Source of the DNA: Streptomyces sp. WAC05374
Lineage (GTDB): Bacteria > Actinomycetota > Actinomycetes > Streptomycetales > Streptomycetaceae
DNA length: 64,000 bases
Assembly: GCF_004353505.1 (NCBI RefSeq)
Contig: NZ_SMNQ01000012.1
Span: 124,001 to 188,000, forward strand
Direction of reading: 5' to 3'
The stretch's first letter is position 1, and every line of letters begins with the position of its first letter. The position numbers and the translations under genes are program-made. Below are positions 23,317 to 31,800 of the stretch, piece after piece. The notes below the pieces were generated by a model. It saw only the letters and a program-made list of their open reading frames with translations, searched no databases and was not told the DNA's origin.

Positions 23317-25014
23317 ATGGCCGCCACCCCGGAAAAGCCCGCCTCCGCCACCGCCCGTCGCAAGACCGGGCGCCACCGTGGCGAGGGTCAGTGGGCCGTG
23401 GGCCACTTCACGCCCCTCAACGGCAACGAGCAGTTCAAGAAGGACGACGACGGTCTCAACGTACGGACACGCATTGAGACGATCTACTCCAAGGCCGGCT
23501 TCGACTCCATCGACCCCAACGACCTGAGGGGCCGGATGCGCTGGTGGGGCCTGTACACCCAGCGCAAGCCCGGGATCGACGGCGGCAAGACCGCGATCCT
23601 GGAGCCGGAGGAGCTGGACGACGAGTACTTCATGCTGCGCGTCCGCATCGACGGCGGCCGGCTGACGACCGAGCAGCTCCGGGTCATCGGCGAGATCTCG
23701 CAGGAGTTCGCGCGCGGGACCGCGGACATCACGGACCGGCAGAACGTCCAGTACCACTGGATCCGCATCGAGGACGTCCCCGAGATCTGGAACCGGCTGG
23801 AGGCCGTGGGCCTGTCGACGACCGAGGCGTGCGGTGACACCCCGCGCGTCATCCTCGGCTCGCCGGTGGCCGGGATCGCCGAGGACGAGATCATCGACGG
23901 CACGCCCGCCATCGACGAGATCCAGCGCCGGATCGTGGGCAACAAGGACTTCTCCAACCTGCCCCGCAAGTTCAAGTCGGCGATCTCCGGCTCCCCGCTG
24001 CTGGACGTGGCGCACGAGATCAACGACATCGCGTTCGTCGGCGTGAACCACCCCGAGCACGGCCCCGGCTTCGACCTATGGGTCGGCGGCGGGCTGTCCA
24101 CCAACCCCAAGATCGGTGTGCGCCTCGGCGCCTGGGTCCCGCTCGACGAGGTCCCCGACGTGTACGAGGGCGTCATCTCGATCTTCCGCGACTACGGCTA
24201 CCGCCGGCTGCGCAACCGCGCCCGCCTGAAGTTCCTGGTCGCCGACTGGGGCGCCGAGAAGTTCCGTACGGTGCTGGAGGACGAGTACCTGGGGCGCCCG
24301 CTGGTCGACGGCCCGGCGCCCGAGCAGCCCGTGCAGCAGTGGCGTGACCACGTGGGCGTGCACCGGCAGAAGGACGGCCGGTTCTACGTCGGCTTCGCGC
24401 CGCGCGTCGGCCGGGTCGACGGCGCCACGCTCACCAAGATCGCCGACGTGGCCCAGGCGCACGGCTCCGGCCGGCTGCGGACCACGGCCGAGCAGAAGAT
24501 GCTGGTCCTGGACGTCGAGGAGTCGCAGGTCGAGTCTCTGGTGGCGGACCTCGAGGCCCTGGACCTGCAGGTGAAGCCGTCGCCGTTCCGGCGCGGCACG
24601 ATGGCCTGCACCGGCATCGAGTTCTGCAAGCTGGCGATCGTCGAGACCAAGGCGCGCGGCGCGTCGCTCATCGACGAGCTGGAGCGCCGCATCCCGGACT
24701 TCGACGAGCCGATCACCATCAACATCAACGGCTGCCCCAACGCCTGCGCGCGCATCCAGGTGGCGGACATCGGTCTCAAGGGCCAGCTCGTCCTCGACGA
24801 CGAGGGCAACCAGGTCGAGGGCTACCAGGTCCACCTGGGCGGCGCGCTCGGCCTGGAGGCGGGCTTCGGCCGCAAGGTGCGCGGCCTGAAGGTCACCTCC
24901 GCCGAGCTGCCCGACTACATCGAGCGGGTCCTCACGCGCTTCCGGGAGCAGCGCGAGGACGGCGAGCGCTTCGCCACCTGGGCGGCGCGCGCGTCGGAGG
25001 AGGCGCTGTCGTGA
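23317..25014 (+). CDS. sirA: Ferredoxin-dependent sulfite reductase (nitrite/sulfite reductase family)
   Basis: A 565-residue siroheme/[4Fe-4S] enzyme that reduces sulfite to sulfide with six electrons, the last inorganic step before cysteine. Two ferredoxin-like half domains and two NiSIR domains are present. The cluster and siroheme ligands are C431-x5-C437 (ACTGIEFCKLA) and C473-x3-C477 (NGCPNACARIQ). ATG 23317 has GAAGGA nine bases upstream. It is the first large gene of the operon, behind the leader peptide. The linked chelatase at the operon end makes its siroheme. Linkage to cysH/C/D/N argues for sulfite rather than nitrite as the substrate. Confidence 0.95.
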   Translation: MAATPEKPASATARRKTGRHRGEGQWAVGHFTPLNGNEQFKKDDDGLNVRTRIETIYSKAGFDSIDPNDLRGRMRWWGLYTQRKPGIDGGKTAILEPEELDDEYFMLRVRIDGGRLTTEQLRVIGEISQEFARGTADITDRQNVQYHWIRIEDVPEIWNRLEAVGLSTTEACGDTPRVILGSPVAGIAEDEIIDGTPAIDEIQRRIVGNKDFSNLPRKFKSAISGSPLLDVAHEINDIAFVGVNHPEHGPGFDLWVGGGLSTNPKIGVRLGAWVPLDEVPDVYEGVISIFRDYGYRRLRNRARLKFLVADWGAEKFRTVLEDEYLGRPLVDGPAPEQPVQQWRDHVGVHRQKDGRFYVGFAPRVGRVDGATLTKIADVAQAHGSGRLRTTAEQKMLVLDVEESQVESLVADLEALDLQVKPSPFRRGTMACTGIEFCKLAIVETKARGASLIDELERRIPDFDEPITININGCPNACARIQVADIGLKGQLVLDDEGNQVEGYQVHLGGALGLEAGFGRKVRGLKVTSAELPDYIERVLTRFREQREDGERFATWAARASEEALS

Positions 25015-25045
25015 GCGTGAGCCGGCGGCAGCGGCGGGAGGGGTC

Positions 25046-25225
25046 ATGAGCGAGCGTGCGGCTCCGTTCTTCTGCCCGTACTGCGGTGACGAGGACCTGC
25101 GCCCGAGCGAGCAGGGGCACGGCGCCTGGGAGTGCGCGGCGTGCAACCGGGCCTTCCAGTTGAAGTTCCTGGGGCTGCTGTCCCGGGGGCTTCGGCGCGA
25201 CGACGGTGGAGGGGAAGGGATATGA
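25046..25225 (+). CDS. 59-residue zinc-ribbon protein in the cys operon
   Basis: ATG 25046 to TGA 25225, with GGGAGGGG a few bases upstream. The protein has two Cys-x2-Cys knuckles, CPYCGDED near residue 10 and CAACNRAF near residue 30, spaced as in zinc ribbons or rubredoxin-like folds, and a basic tail. Its stop overlaps the cysH start (ATGA), so the two are translationally coupled. A small ORF of this kind is, as I recall, a regular member of Streptomyces cys operons. Its role is unknown; an electron-transfer or assembly partner for CysH or sulfite reductase is possible but inferred from position only. Confidence 0.8.
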   Translation: MSERAAPFFCPYCGDEDLRPSEQGHGAWECAACNRAFQLKFLGLLSRGLRRDDGGGEGI

Positions 25226-25923
25226 CGGCGGTTCAGAGCAAGGAACAGCTCAAGGCGCTCGCCGAGCGGGCGGGCCGGGACCTCGAGGAGGCTTCGCCCC
25301 TGGAGATCCTGACGTGGGCGGCCGACACCTTCGGCCCGCGCTTCTGCGTCACCTCCTCCATGGAGGACGCGGTCGTGGCCCACCTCGCCTCCCGGGCCTT
25401 CCCGGGCGTGGACGTCGTCTTCCTCGACACCGGCTACCACTTCCCCGAGACCATCGGGACCCGGGACGCGGTCGAGGCGGTGATGGACGTCAACGTCATC
25501 ACGCTGACCCCGCGTCAGACGGTGGCGGAGCAGGACGCCGAGTACGGCCCGAAGCTGCACGACCGCAACCCGGACCTGTGCTGCGCGCTGCGCAAGGTCA
25601 AGCCGCTGGAGGAGGGCCTGACCGCGTACGACGCGTGGGCGACCGGGCTGCGCCGCGACGAGTCCCCGACCCGGGCGAACACCCCGGTCGTCGGCTGGGA
25701 CGAGAAGCGGCAGAAGGTCAAGATCTCGCCGATCGCCCGCTGGACGCAGGACGACGTCGACACGTACGTCGCCGAGCACGGCGTCCTGACCAACCCGCTG
25801 CTGATGGACGGGTACGCCTCCGTCGGCTGCGCGCCCTGCACGCGCCGCGTGCTGGAGGGCGAGGACGCGCGCGCCGGCCGCTGGGCGGGCCGGGCGAAGA
25901 CCGAGTGCGGGCTGCACGGCTGA
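25222..25923 (+). CDS. cysH: CysH, phosphoadenylyl/adenylyl-sulfate reductase of the Fe-S type
   Basis: A 233-residue reductase that converts activated sulfate to sulfite using thioredoxin. The PP-loop motif region (TSSMEDAVVAHLAS) binds the nucleotide. C120-C121 and C203-x2-C206 are the [4Fe-4S] ligands that mark the APS-reducing or bispecific class, and the redox cysteine is C229 in ECGLHG at the C-terminus. E. coli-type PAPS reductases lack the four cluster cysteines. The start overlaps the stop of the zinc-ribbon gene (ATGA), and the end abuts cysC. The presence of APS kinase next door leaves the true substrate (APS or PAPS) open. Confidence 0.94.
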   Translation: MTAVQSKEQLKALAERAGRDLEEASPLEILTWAADTFGPRFCVTSSMEDAVVAHLASRAFPGVDVVFLDTGYHFPETIGTRDAVEAVMDVNVITLTPRQTVAEQDAEYGPKLHDRNPDLCCALRKVKPLEEGLTAYDAWATGLRRDESPTRANTPVVGWDEKRQKVKISPIARWTQDDVDTYVAEHGVLTNPLLMDGYASVGCAPCTRRVLEGEDARAGRWAGRAKTECGLHG

Positions 25924-25946
25924 TGACGACTGTGGGAGAAGAGAAC

Positions 25947-26480
25947 GTGACTGGGGCCACCATCTGGCTCACCGGGCTGCCGAGCGCCGGCAAGACCACG
26001 ATCGCCTACGAGCTGGCGGACCGGCTGCGCGCCGAGGGCCGCCGGGTCGAGGTGCTCGACGGCGACGAGATCCGCGAGTTCCTCTCGGCGGGCCTCGGCT
26101 TCAGCCGGGAGGACCGGCACACCAACGTGCAGCGGATCGGCTTCGTCGCCGAGCTGCTGGCGTCCAACGGCGTGCACGTCCTGGTGCCGGTGATCGCCCC
26201 GTACGCGGACAGCCGCGAGGCGGTGCGCAAGCGCCACCAGCAGCAGGGCACCGCGTACGTCGAGGTGCACGTCGCCACCCCGGTGGAGGTGTGCTCCGTA
26301 CGCGATGTGAAGGGGCTGTACGCCAAGCAGGCCGCGGGCGAGATCAGCGGGCTGACCGGCGTGGACGACCCGTACGAGGAGCCCGTGAGCCCGGATTTGC
26401 GGATCGAGTCCCAGAACCAGACCGTGCGGGAGTCCGCCGCGGCGGTCCACGCCCTGCTGACCGAGAGGGGACTGCTGTGA
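25947..26480 (+). CDS. cysC: Adenylyl-sulfate (APS) kinase
   Basis: A 177-residue P-loop kinase that phosphorylates APS to PAPS. The Walker A is GLPSAGKTT, the APS-binding segment DGDEIREFLSAGLGFSREDR, and the lid region KGLYAKQAAGEISGLTGVDDPYE. GTG 25947 is preferred: GGGAG lies upstream and the family normally begins at MTGATVWLTG. An in-frame ATG at 25923 overlaps the cysH stop (TGATG) and would add eight residues. The stop overlaps the cysD start. Unlike some actinobacteria, it is not fused to CysN. Confidence 0.94.
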   Translation: MTGATIWLTGLPSAGKTTIAYELADRLRAEGRRVEVLDGDEIREFLSAGLGFSREDRHTNVQRIGFVAELLASNGVHVLVPVIAPYADSREAVRKRHQQQGTAYVEVHVATPVEVCSVRDVKGLYAKQAAGEISGLTGVDDPYEEPVSPDLRIESQNQTVRESAAAVHALLTERGLL

Positions 26481-27412
26481 CCACCAGCCTCAACAGCCTG
26501 ACGGAGACCGACAGCCCGTTCGCGCTGTCGCACCTGGACTCCCTGGAGTCCGAGGCGGTGCACATCTTCCGCGAGGTCGCGGGCGAGTTCGAGCGGCCGG
26601 TGATCCTGTTCTCCGGCGGCAAGGACTCGATCGTCATGCTGCACCTGGCGCTGAAGGCGTTCGCCCCCGCCGCGATCCCCTTCTCGCTGCTGCACGTCGA
26701 CACCGGGCACAACTTCCCCGAGGTCATCGAGTACCGCGACCGCACGGTCGAGAAGTACGGGCTGCGCCTGCACGTGGCGTCCGTGCAGGACTACATCGAC
26801 CGCGGTGTCCTCAAGGAGCGCCCCGACGGCACCCGCAACCCGCTCCAGACGGTGCCGCTGACCGAGGCCATCCAGCAGCACCGCTTCGACGCCGTGTTCG
26901 GCGGCGGGCGGCGCGACGAGGAGAAGGCCCGCGCCAAGGAGCGGGTGTTCTCGCTGCGTGACGAGTTCTCGCAGTGGGACCCGCGCCGGCAGCGGCCCGA
27001 GCTGTGGCAGCTCTACAACGGCCGGCACGCGCCCGGTGAGCACGTGCGGGTGTTCCCGCTGTCCAACTGGACCGAGCTGGACGTGTGGCAGTACATCGAG
27101 CGCGAGGGCATCGAGCTTCCGCAGATCTACTTCGCCCACGAGCGTGAGGTGTTCTCCCGCAACGGCATGTGGCTGACGGCCGGGGAGTGGGGCGGCCCCA
27201 AGGACACCGAGCCGGTGGAGAAGCGGCTGATCCGCTACCGCACCGTCGGCGACATGTCCTGCACCGGTGCCGTCGACTCCGACGCCACCACCCTCCAGGC
27301 CGTGATCGCCGAGATCGCCGCGTCCCGGCTCACCGAGCGGGGCGCCACCCGCGCCGACGACAAGCTGTCCGAGGCCGCGATGGAAGACCGCAAGCGCGAA
27401 GGGTACTTCTAG
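26477..27412 (+). CDS. cysD: Sulfate adenylyltransferase small subunit
   Basis: A 311-residue ATP sulfurylase catalytic subunit that forms APS from sulfate and ATP, driven by the CysN GTPase. The PP-loop is LFSGGKDSIVMLHL; other family segments are HVDTGHNFPEVIEYRD, FGGGRRDEEKARAKER and RYRTVGDMSCTGAV. The start is GTG 26477, which overlaps the cysC stop (GTGA) with AGGGG upstream. cysN starts two bases after its stop. It is part of the tightly coupled sirA-cysH-cysC-cysD-cysN operon. Confidence 0.96.
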   Translation: MTTSLNSLTETDSPFALSHLDSLESEAVHIFREVAGEFERPVILFSGGKDSIVMLHLALKAFAPAAIPFSLLHVDTGHNFPEVIEYRDRTVEKYGLRLHVASVQDYIDRGVLKERPDGTRNPLQTVPLTEAIQQHRFDAVFGGGRRDEEKARAKERVFSLRDEFSQWDPRRQRPELWQLYNGRHAPGEHVRVFPLSNWTELDVWQYIEREGIELPQIYFAHEREVFSRNGMWLTAGEWGGPKDTEPVEKRLIRYRTVGDMSCTGAVDSDATTLQAVIAEIAASRLTERGATRADDKLSEAAMEDRKREGYF

Positions 27413-27414
27413 AG

Positions 27415-28755
27415 ATGAGCACCACGAGCGAGCAGCTCGCCGACCTGTCGGCCACCACCCTGCTGCGTTTCGCGACCGCCGGCTCCGTCGACGACGGCAA
27501 GTCCACCCTCGTCGGGCGGCTGCTGCACGACTCCAAGTCGGTCCTGGCCGACCAGCTCGAGGCCGTCGAGGCCGCGTCCCTCAGCCGCGGCCAGGACACG
27601 CCCGACCTGGCGCTGCTCACCGACGGCCTGCGGGCCGAGCGGGAACAGGGCATCACCATCGACGTGGCCTACCGCTACTTCGCCACGCCCCGGCGCCGGT
27701 TCATCCTGGCGGACACGCCCGGCCATGTGCAGTACACCCGCAACATGGTCACCGGCGCGTCCACCGCCGAGCTGGCCGTGGTGCTGGTCGACGCCCGCAA
27801 CGGCGTCGTCGAGCAGACCCGCCGGCACGCCGCCGTGGCCGCGCTGCTGCGCGTCCCCCACGTGGTGCTCGCGGTGAACAAGATGGACCTGGTCGACTAC
27901 CAGGAGTCCGTCTTCGCGAAGATCGCCGAGGAGTTCACCACGTACGCCTCCGAGCTGGGCGTCCCGGAGATCACCGCGATCCCGATCTCGGCGCTGGCCG
28001 GCGACAACGTGGTGGAGCCGTCCGCGAACATGGACTGGTACGGCGGCCCGACGGTCCTGGAGCACCTGGAGACCGTTCCGGTCAGCCACGACCTGACCGC
28101 CTGCCACGCCCGCTTCCCGGTGCAGTACGTGATCCGTCCGCAGACCGCCGAGCACCCGGACTACCGGGGCTACGCGGGCCAGATCGCGGCCGGAGCCTTC
28201 CGGGTCGGCGAGCGGGTCACCGTGCTGCCGTCCGGGCGGACCAGCACCATCAGCGCGATCGACGCGCTCGGCGAGTCCGTGGACATCGCCTGGGCGCCGC
28301 AGTCGGTGACGATCCGGCTCGCCGACGACATCGACATCTCGCGCGGCGACCTGATCGCCCCGGCCGCCGACGCCCCGGCCACCACGCAGGACGTCGTGGC
28401 GACGGTGTGCCACGTCGCCGACCAGCCGCTGAGCGTGGGGCAGCGGGTGCTGCTGAAGCACACCACCCGTACGGTCAAGGCGATCGTCAAGGACATCCCG
28501 TCCCGCCTGACGCTGGACGACCTGTCCCAGCACCCGGCGCCCGGGCAGCTCGTCGCCAACGACATCGGCCGGGTCGTGGTGCGCACCGCCGAGCCGCTGG
28601 CGCTCGACACGTACGCCGACTCGCGCCGTACCGGGTCGTTCCTGCTCATCGACCCGTCGGACGGCACCACCCTCGCCGCGGGCATGGCGGGCGACTCGTT
28701 CGCCTCGGCCAGGGCCGTCGTGGTGCAGGACGACGAGGACGGCTGGGACTTCTGA
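27415..28755 (+). CDS. cysN: Sulfate adenylyltransferase large (GTPase) subunit
   Basis: A 446-residue EF-Tu-like GTPase that couples GTP hydrolysis to APS synthesis by CysD. Motifs: G1 GSVDDGKST, G2 region REQGITIDVAYRYF, G3 DTPGH, G4 NKMD, G5 SAL. Two beta-barrel domains follow, as usual. There is no C-terminal APS-kinase domain, in agreement with a separate cysC. ATG 27415 lies two bases after the cysD stop. A short ORF begins at its stop (TGATG). Confidence 0.96.
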   Translation: MSTTSEQLADLSATTLLRFATAGSVDDGKSTLVGRLLHDSKSVLADQLEAVEAASLSRGQDTPDLALLTDGLRAEREQGITIDVAYRYFATPRRRFILADTPGHVQYTRNMVTGASTAELAVVLVDARNGVVEQTRRHAAVAALLRVPHVVLAVNKMDLVDYQESVFAKIAEEFTTYASELGVPEITAIPISALAGDNVVEPSANMDWYGGPTVLEHLETVPVSHDLTACHARFPVQYVIRPQTAEHPDYRGYAGQIAAGAFRVGERVTVLPSGRTSTISAIDALGESVDIAWAPQSVTIRLADDIDISRGDLIAPAADAPATTQDVVATVCHVADQPLSVGQRVLLKHTTRTVKAIVKDIPSRLTLDDLSQHPAPGQLVANDIGRVVVRTAEPLALDTYADSRRTGSFLLIDPSDGTTLAAGMAGDSFASARAVVVQDDEDGWDF

Positions 28756-28856
28756 TGACGACGGACGCCTACGCCACCTTCGCGAAGGAGGGCGGACGGG
28801 TCGGCAGCGGCGCCCTCGGCGCGGGAACCGGGGGTGTCGCGCGATGTGTGCGCTGA
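28755..28856 (+). CDS. Possible 33-residue ORF coupled to cysN
   Basis: ATG 28755 overlaps the cysN stop (TGATG) and opens 33 codons ending at TGA 28856 (MTTDAYATFAKEGGRVGSG at the front, one cysteine near the end). The stop/start overlap is the only support. The glycine-rich composition is not distinctive, and it may be a chance frame or a gene remnant. It sits 112 bp before the sulfonate transporter genes. Confidence 0.25.
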   Translation: MTTDAYATFAKEGGRVGSGALGAGTGGVARCVR

Positions 28857-28968
28857 CGCCCGCTCCCGCCCGCACCGCCGAAGACCGACATCCGCCGACT
28901 TCCCGGCCGCCGCGTCCCTGACCATCAGGGGGATGTGAGCGCCGGGCCGACGAGAGGAACACCCTCCC

Positions 28969-30078
28969 GTGCCTGCCACGTCCCTCACCCCCGCCCTGCG
29001 GCGCGGCCTCGCCGCCGTCGCCGCCCTGCCGTTGGTGATCGGCGTTCTGGCATCGTGCGGCTACGGCTCCCAGGCCCCCAAGGAGACCCGGGCGCAGGCC
29101 AAGGGCGAGAAGCTCTCGGCCGACCGGGTGCGGCTCGGGTACTTCCCGAACCTCACCCACGCCACCGCCCTGGTCGGTGACCAGGAGGGCATCATCCAGA
29201 AGGAGCTGGGCGGCACCCAGCTCGAGGTGTCCACCTTCAACGCCGGCCCGTCCGAGATCGAGGCGCTGAACGCCGACTCGATCGACATCGGCTTCATCGG
29301 CCCCTCCCCCGCGATCAACGGCTTCGTCAAGTCCAAGGGCGAGAACCTCCGGATCGTCGGCGGCGCGGCGTCGGGCGGGGTGAAGCTGGTCGTCAACCCC
29401 GACAGGATCACCTCGGTGGCGGACGTCAGGGGCAAGCGGATCGCCACCCCGCAGCACGGCAACACCCAGGACGTGGCGTTCCTGCACTGGGCGGCCGAGC
29501 AGGGCTGGAAGGTCGACCCGCAGTCCGGCAAGGGCGACGTCTCCGTGGTCCGTACGGACAACAAGATCGCCCCGGACGCCTACAAGTCCGGTTCCATCGA
29601 CGGGGCGTGGGTGCCGGAGCCGACCGCGTCGAAGCTGGTGAGCGAGGGCGCGAAGGTCCTGCTCGACGAGTCGTCCCTGTGGCCGGGCAACAAGTTCGTC
29701 ATCACCAACATCATCGTGTCGCAGAGGTTCGTGAAGGAGCACCCGGACGTCGTGGAGGCGGTCCTGCGCGGCTCGTCGAAGACCAACGCGTGGATCAACG
29801 CCAACCCGGAGAAGGCGAAGGACTCCGCCAACGCCCGGCTGAAGGCGCTCACCGGCAAGCCGCTCGGTGACGAGGTCATCGACGCGGCGTGGCCGTCCAT
29901 CCGGTTCACCGACGACCCGCTGGCCGCCACGCTGCGGGCGCAGGCCGACCACGCGGTGGCCGCCGGTCTCCTGCCGGAGCCGGACCTGAAGGGCATCTAC
30001 GACCTCGGGCCGCTCAACCGGGTCCTCGCGGCCGAGGGCAGGGCGAAGGCCGCCGACGCCGGTCTCGGCGCCGAGTGA
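28969..30078 (+). CDS. ssuA: Sulfonate/taurine-type ABC transporter substrate-binding lipoprotein
   Basis: A 369-residue secreted lipoprotein: signal peptide with lipobox LASC near residue 30, then a type-2 periplasmic-binding fold of the SsuA/TauA/NMT1 class (VRLGYFPNLTHATALVGD, SIDIGFIGPSPAINGF, GKRIATPQHGNTQDVAFL). The start is GTG 28969, with GAGAGGA about ten bases upstream. Genes for the ATPase and permease follow. Association with sulfate reduction genes favours alkanesulfonate or taurine as ligand, though nitrate/bicarbonate relatives share the fold. No desulfonating monooxygenase (ssuD, tauD) is present in the window, so release of sulfite must be done elsewhere. Confidence 0.9.
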   Translation: MPATSLTPALRRGLAAVAALPLVIGVLASCGYGSQAPKETRAQAKGEKLSADRVRLGYFPNLTHATALVGDQEGIIQKELGGTQLEVSTFNAGPSEIEALNADSIDIGFIGPSPAINGFVKSKGENLRIVGGAASGGVKLVVNPDRITSVADVRGKRIATPQHGNTQDVAFLHWAAEQGWKVDPQSGKGDVSVVRTDNKIAPDAYKSGSIDGAWVPEPTASKLVSEGAKVLLDESSLWPGNKFVITNIIVSQRFVKEHPDVVEAVLRGSSKTNAWINANPEKAKDSANARLKALTGKPLGDEVIDAAWPSIRFTDDPLAATLRAQADHAVAAGLLPEPDLKGIYDLGPLNRVLAAEGRAKAADAGLGAE

Positions 30079-30122
30079 CGCCGGCAACCATTCCATCCGC
30101 AAGCTCCCAGGAGGTGACGACC

Positions 30123-30914
30123 ATGGCCACCACGATCGCCAAGGCCGAGGACCGTGCGGCCCTCTCCACGCACGCCGCCCGTCTCGAGCACGTCTCGAAG
30201 TCCTTCGCCACCCCGGCCGGGCGGCAGCTCGTGCTCGACGACATCTCGCTCGATGTCGCACCGGGCGAGTTCGTCACCCTCCTGGGTGCGTCGGGCTGCG
30301 GCAAGTCCACGCTGCTCAACCTCGTCGCCGGACTCGACCGGCCGACCGCGGGATCCATCGACACCCCGGGCGGCCGGCCGGCCCTGATGTTCCAGGAACA
30401 CGCCCTGTTCCCCTGGCTGACCGCCGGCAAGAACATCGAGCTGGCACTGCGGCTGCGCGGCGTGCCGAAGAACGAGCGGCGCGGGGAGGCGGAGCGGCTG
30501 CTGGAACTGGTCCGGCTGAACGGCTCCTACGGCAAGCGGGTGCACGAGCTGTCCGGCGGCATGCGCCAGCGCGTGGCGCTGGCCCGCGCGCTGGCCCAGG
30601 ACAGCGACCTGCTGCTGATGGACGAGCCGTTCGCGGCACTGGACGCCATCACCCGCGACGTGCTGCACGACGAGCTGACCCGCATCTGGCGCGAGACGCG
30701 CCTGTCGGTCCTGTTCGTCACGCACAACGTGCGCGAGGCCGTGCGGCTGGCCCAGCGTGTGGTCCTGCTGTCGTCCCGGCCGGGCCGGATCGCCCGCCAG
30801 TGGGAGATCGGCATCCCGCAGCCGCGCCGCATCGAGGACGCCGCGGTGGCGGAGCTGTCCGTCGAGATCACCGAAGAACTGCGTGGGGAGATCCGCCGTC
30901 ATGGCCAGCACTGA
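30123..30914 (+). CDS. ssuB: Sulfonate-type ABC transporter ATP-binding protein
   Basis: A 263-residue ATPase. Walker A is GASGCGKST, the Q loop MFQEHALFPWLT, the signature LSGGMRQRVALARAL, Walker B LLLMDEPFAALD and the H loop VTHNVREA. ATG 30123 has a near-perfect AGGAGGTG ribosome site. The gene overlaps the permease by 14 bp. Similarity is to the SsuB/TauB branch. Confidence 0.93.
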   Translation: MATTIAKAEDRAALSTHAARLEHVSKSFATPAGRQLVLDDISLDVAPGEFVTLLGASGCGKSTLLNLVAGLDRPTAGSIDTPGGRPALMFQEHALFPWLTAGKNIELALRLRGVPKNERRGEAERLLELVRLNGSYGKRVHELSGGMRQRVALARALAQDSDLLLMDEPFAALDAITRDVLHDELTRIWRETRLSVLFVTHNVREAVRLAQRVVLLSSRPGRIARQWEIGIPQPRRIEDAAVAELSVEITEELRGEIRRHGQH

Positions 30915-31791
30915 CACGACCACCACCCAAAAGACCGACGACCTCGCCGGTCTGGAGGCGGGCCTCGACGCCCTCGACACCGTACAGGTGACCCGGACGC
31001 CGGTGCGTGACGTCCTGGTCCAGAAGGTGCTGCCGCCGGTGGTGGCCGTCGCCCTGGTGCTGGTGGTGTGGCAGCTTCTGGTGACGGCGAAGGTCACGGA
31101 CGAGTTCAAGCTGCCGCCGCCGGCGGCGGTGTGGGACAGCCTGCGCACCATGTGGCTCGAGGGCACGCTGCTGGACGTGCTGTGGACGAGCGTGTCCCGG
31201 GCGCTGCTCGGCTTCCTGATGGCGCTGGCCATCGGTACGCCGCTGGGTCTGCTGGTGGCGCGGGTGAGGTTCGTGCGGGCGGCGATCGGCCCGATCCTGT
31301 CCGGGCTCCAGTCGCTGCCCTCGGTGGCGTGGGTGGCACCGGCCGTGCTCTGGCTGGGCCTGAACGACTCGATGATGTACGCGGTGATCCTGCTGGGCGC
31401 GGTGCCCTCCATCGCCAACGGCCTGGTGGCGGGTGTGGACCAGGTCCCACCGCTGTTCCTGCGCGCCGGACGGACGCTGGGCGCCACCGGGCTGCGGGGC
31501 GCCTGGCACATCGTGATGCCGGCCGCACTTCCCGGTTACCTGGCCGGCCTGAAGCAGGGCTGGGCGTTCTCCTGGCGCTCCCTCATGGCCGCCGAGATCA
31601 TCGCCTCCTCGCCCGAACTGGGCCTGGGACTCGGCCAGTTGCTGGAGAACGGCCGCAACAACATCGACATGCCCGGCATCTTCCTGGCGATCCTGCTGAT
31701 CCTGCTCGTCGGCATCGCCATCGACCTGCTGATCTTCAGCCCCCTGGAACGCGCGGTGCTCCGCCGCCGCGGCCTCCTCGTCAAGAGCTGA
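30901..31791 (+). CDS. ssuC: Sulfonate-type ABC transporter permease
   Basis: A 296-residue membrane protein with about six helices and a long, soluble N-terminus (about 45 residues). The ATPase-docking EAA loop is seen at FLRAGRTLGATGLRGAWHIVMPAALPG. ATG 30901 overlaps the end of the ATPase gene with GGGGAG upstream. The ferrochelatase gene starts nine bases after its stop, which extends the operon. Confidence 0.93.
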   Translation: MASTDTTTTQKTDDLAGLEAGLDALDTVQVTRTPVRDVLVQKVLPPVVAVALVLVVWQLLVTAKVTDEFKLPPPAAVWDSLRTMWLEGTLLDVLWTSVSRALLGFLMALAIGTPLGLLVARVRFVRAAIGPILSGLQSLPSVAWVAPAVLWLGLNDSMMYAVILLGAVPSIANGLVAGVDQVPPLFLRAGRTLGATGLRGAWHIVMPAALPGYLAGLKQGWAFSWRSLMAAEIIASSPELGLGLGQLLENGRNNIDMPGIFLAILLILLVGIAIDLLIFSPLERAVLRRRGLLVKS

Positions 31792-31800
31792 GAGCCCGCC

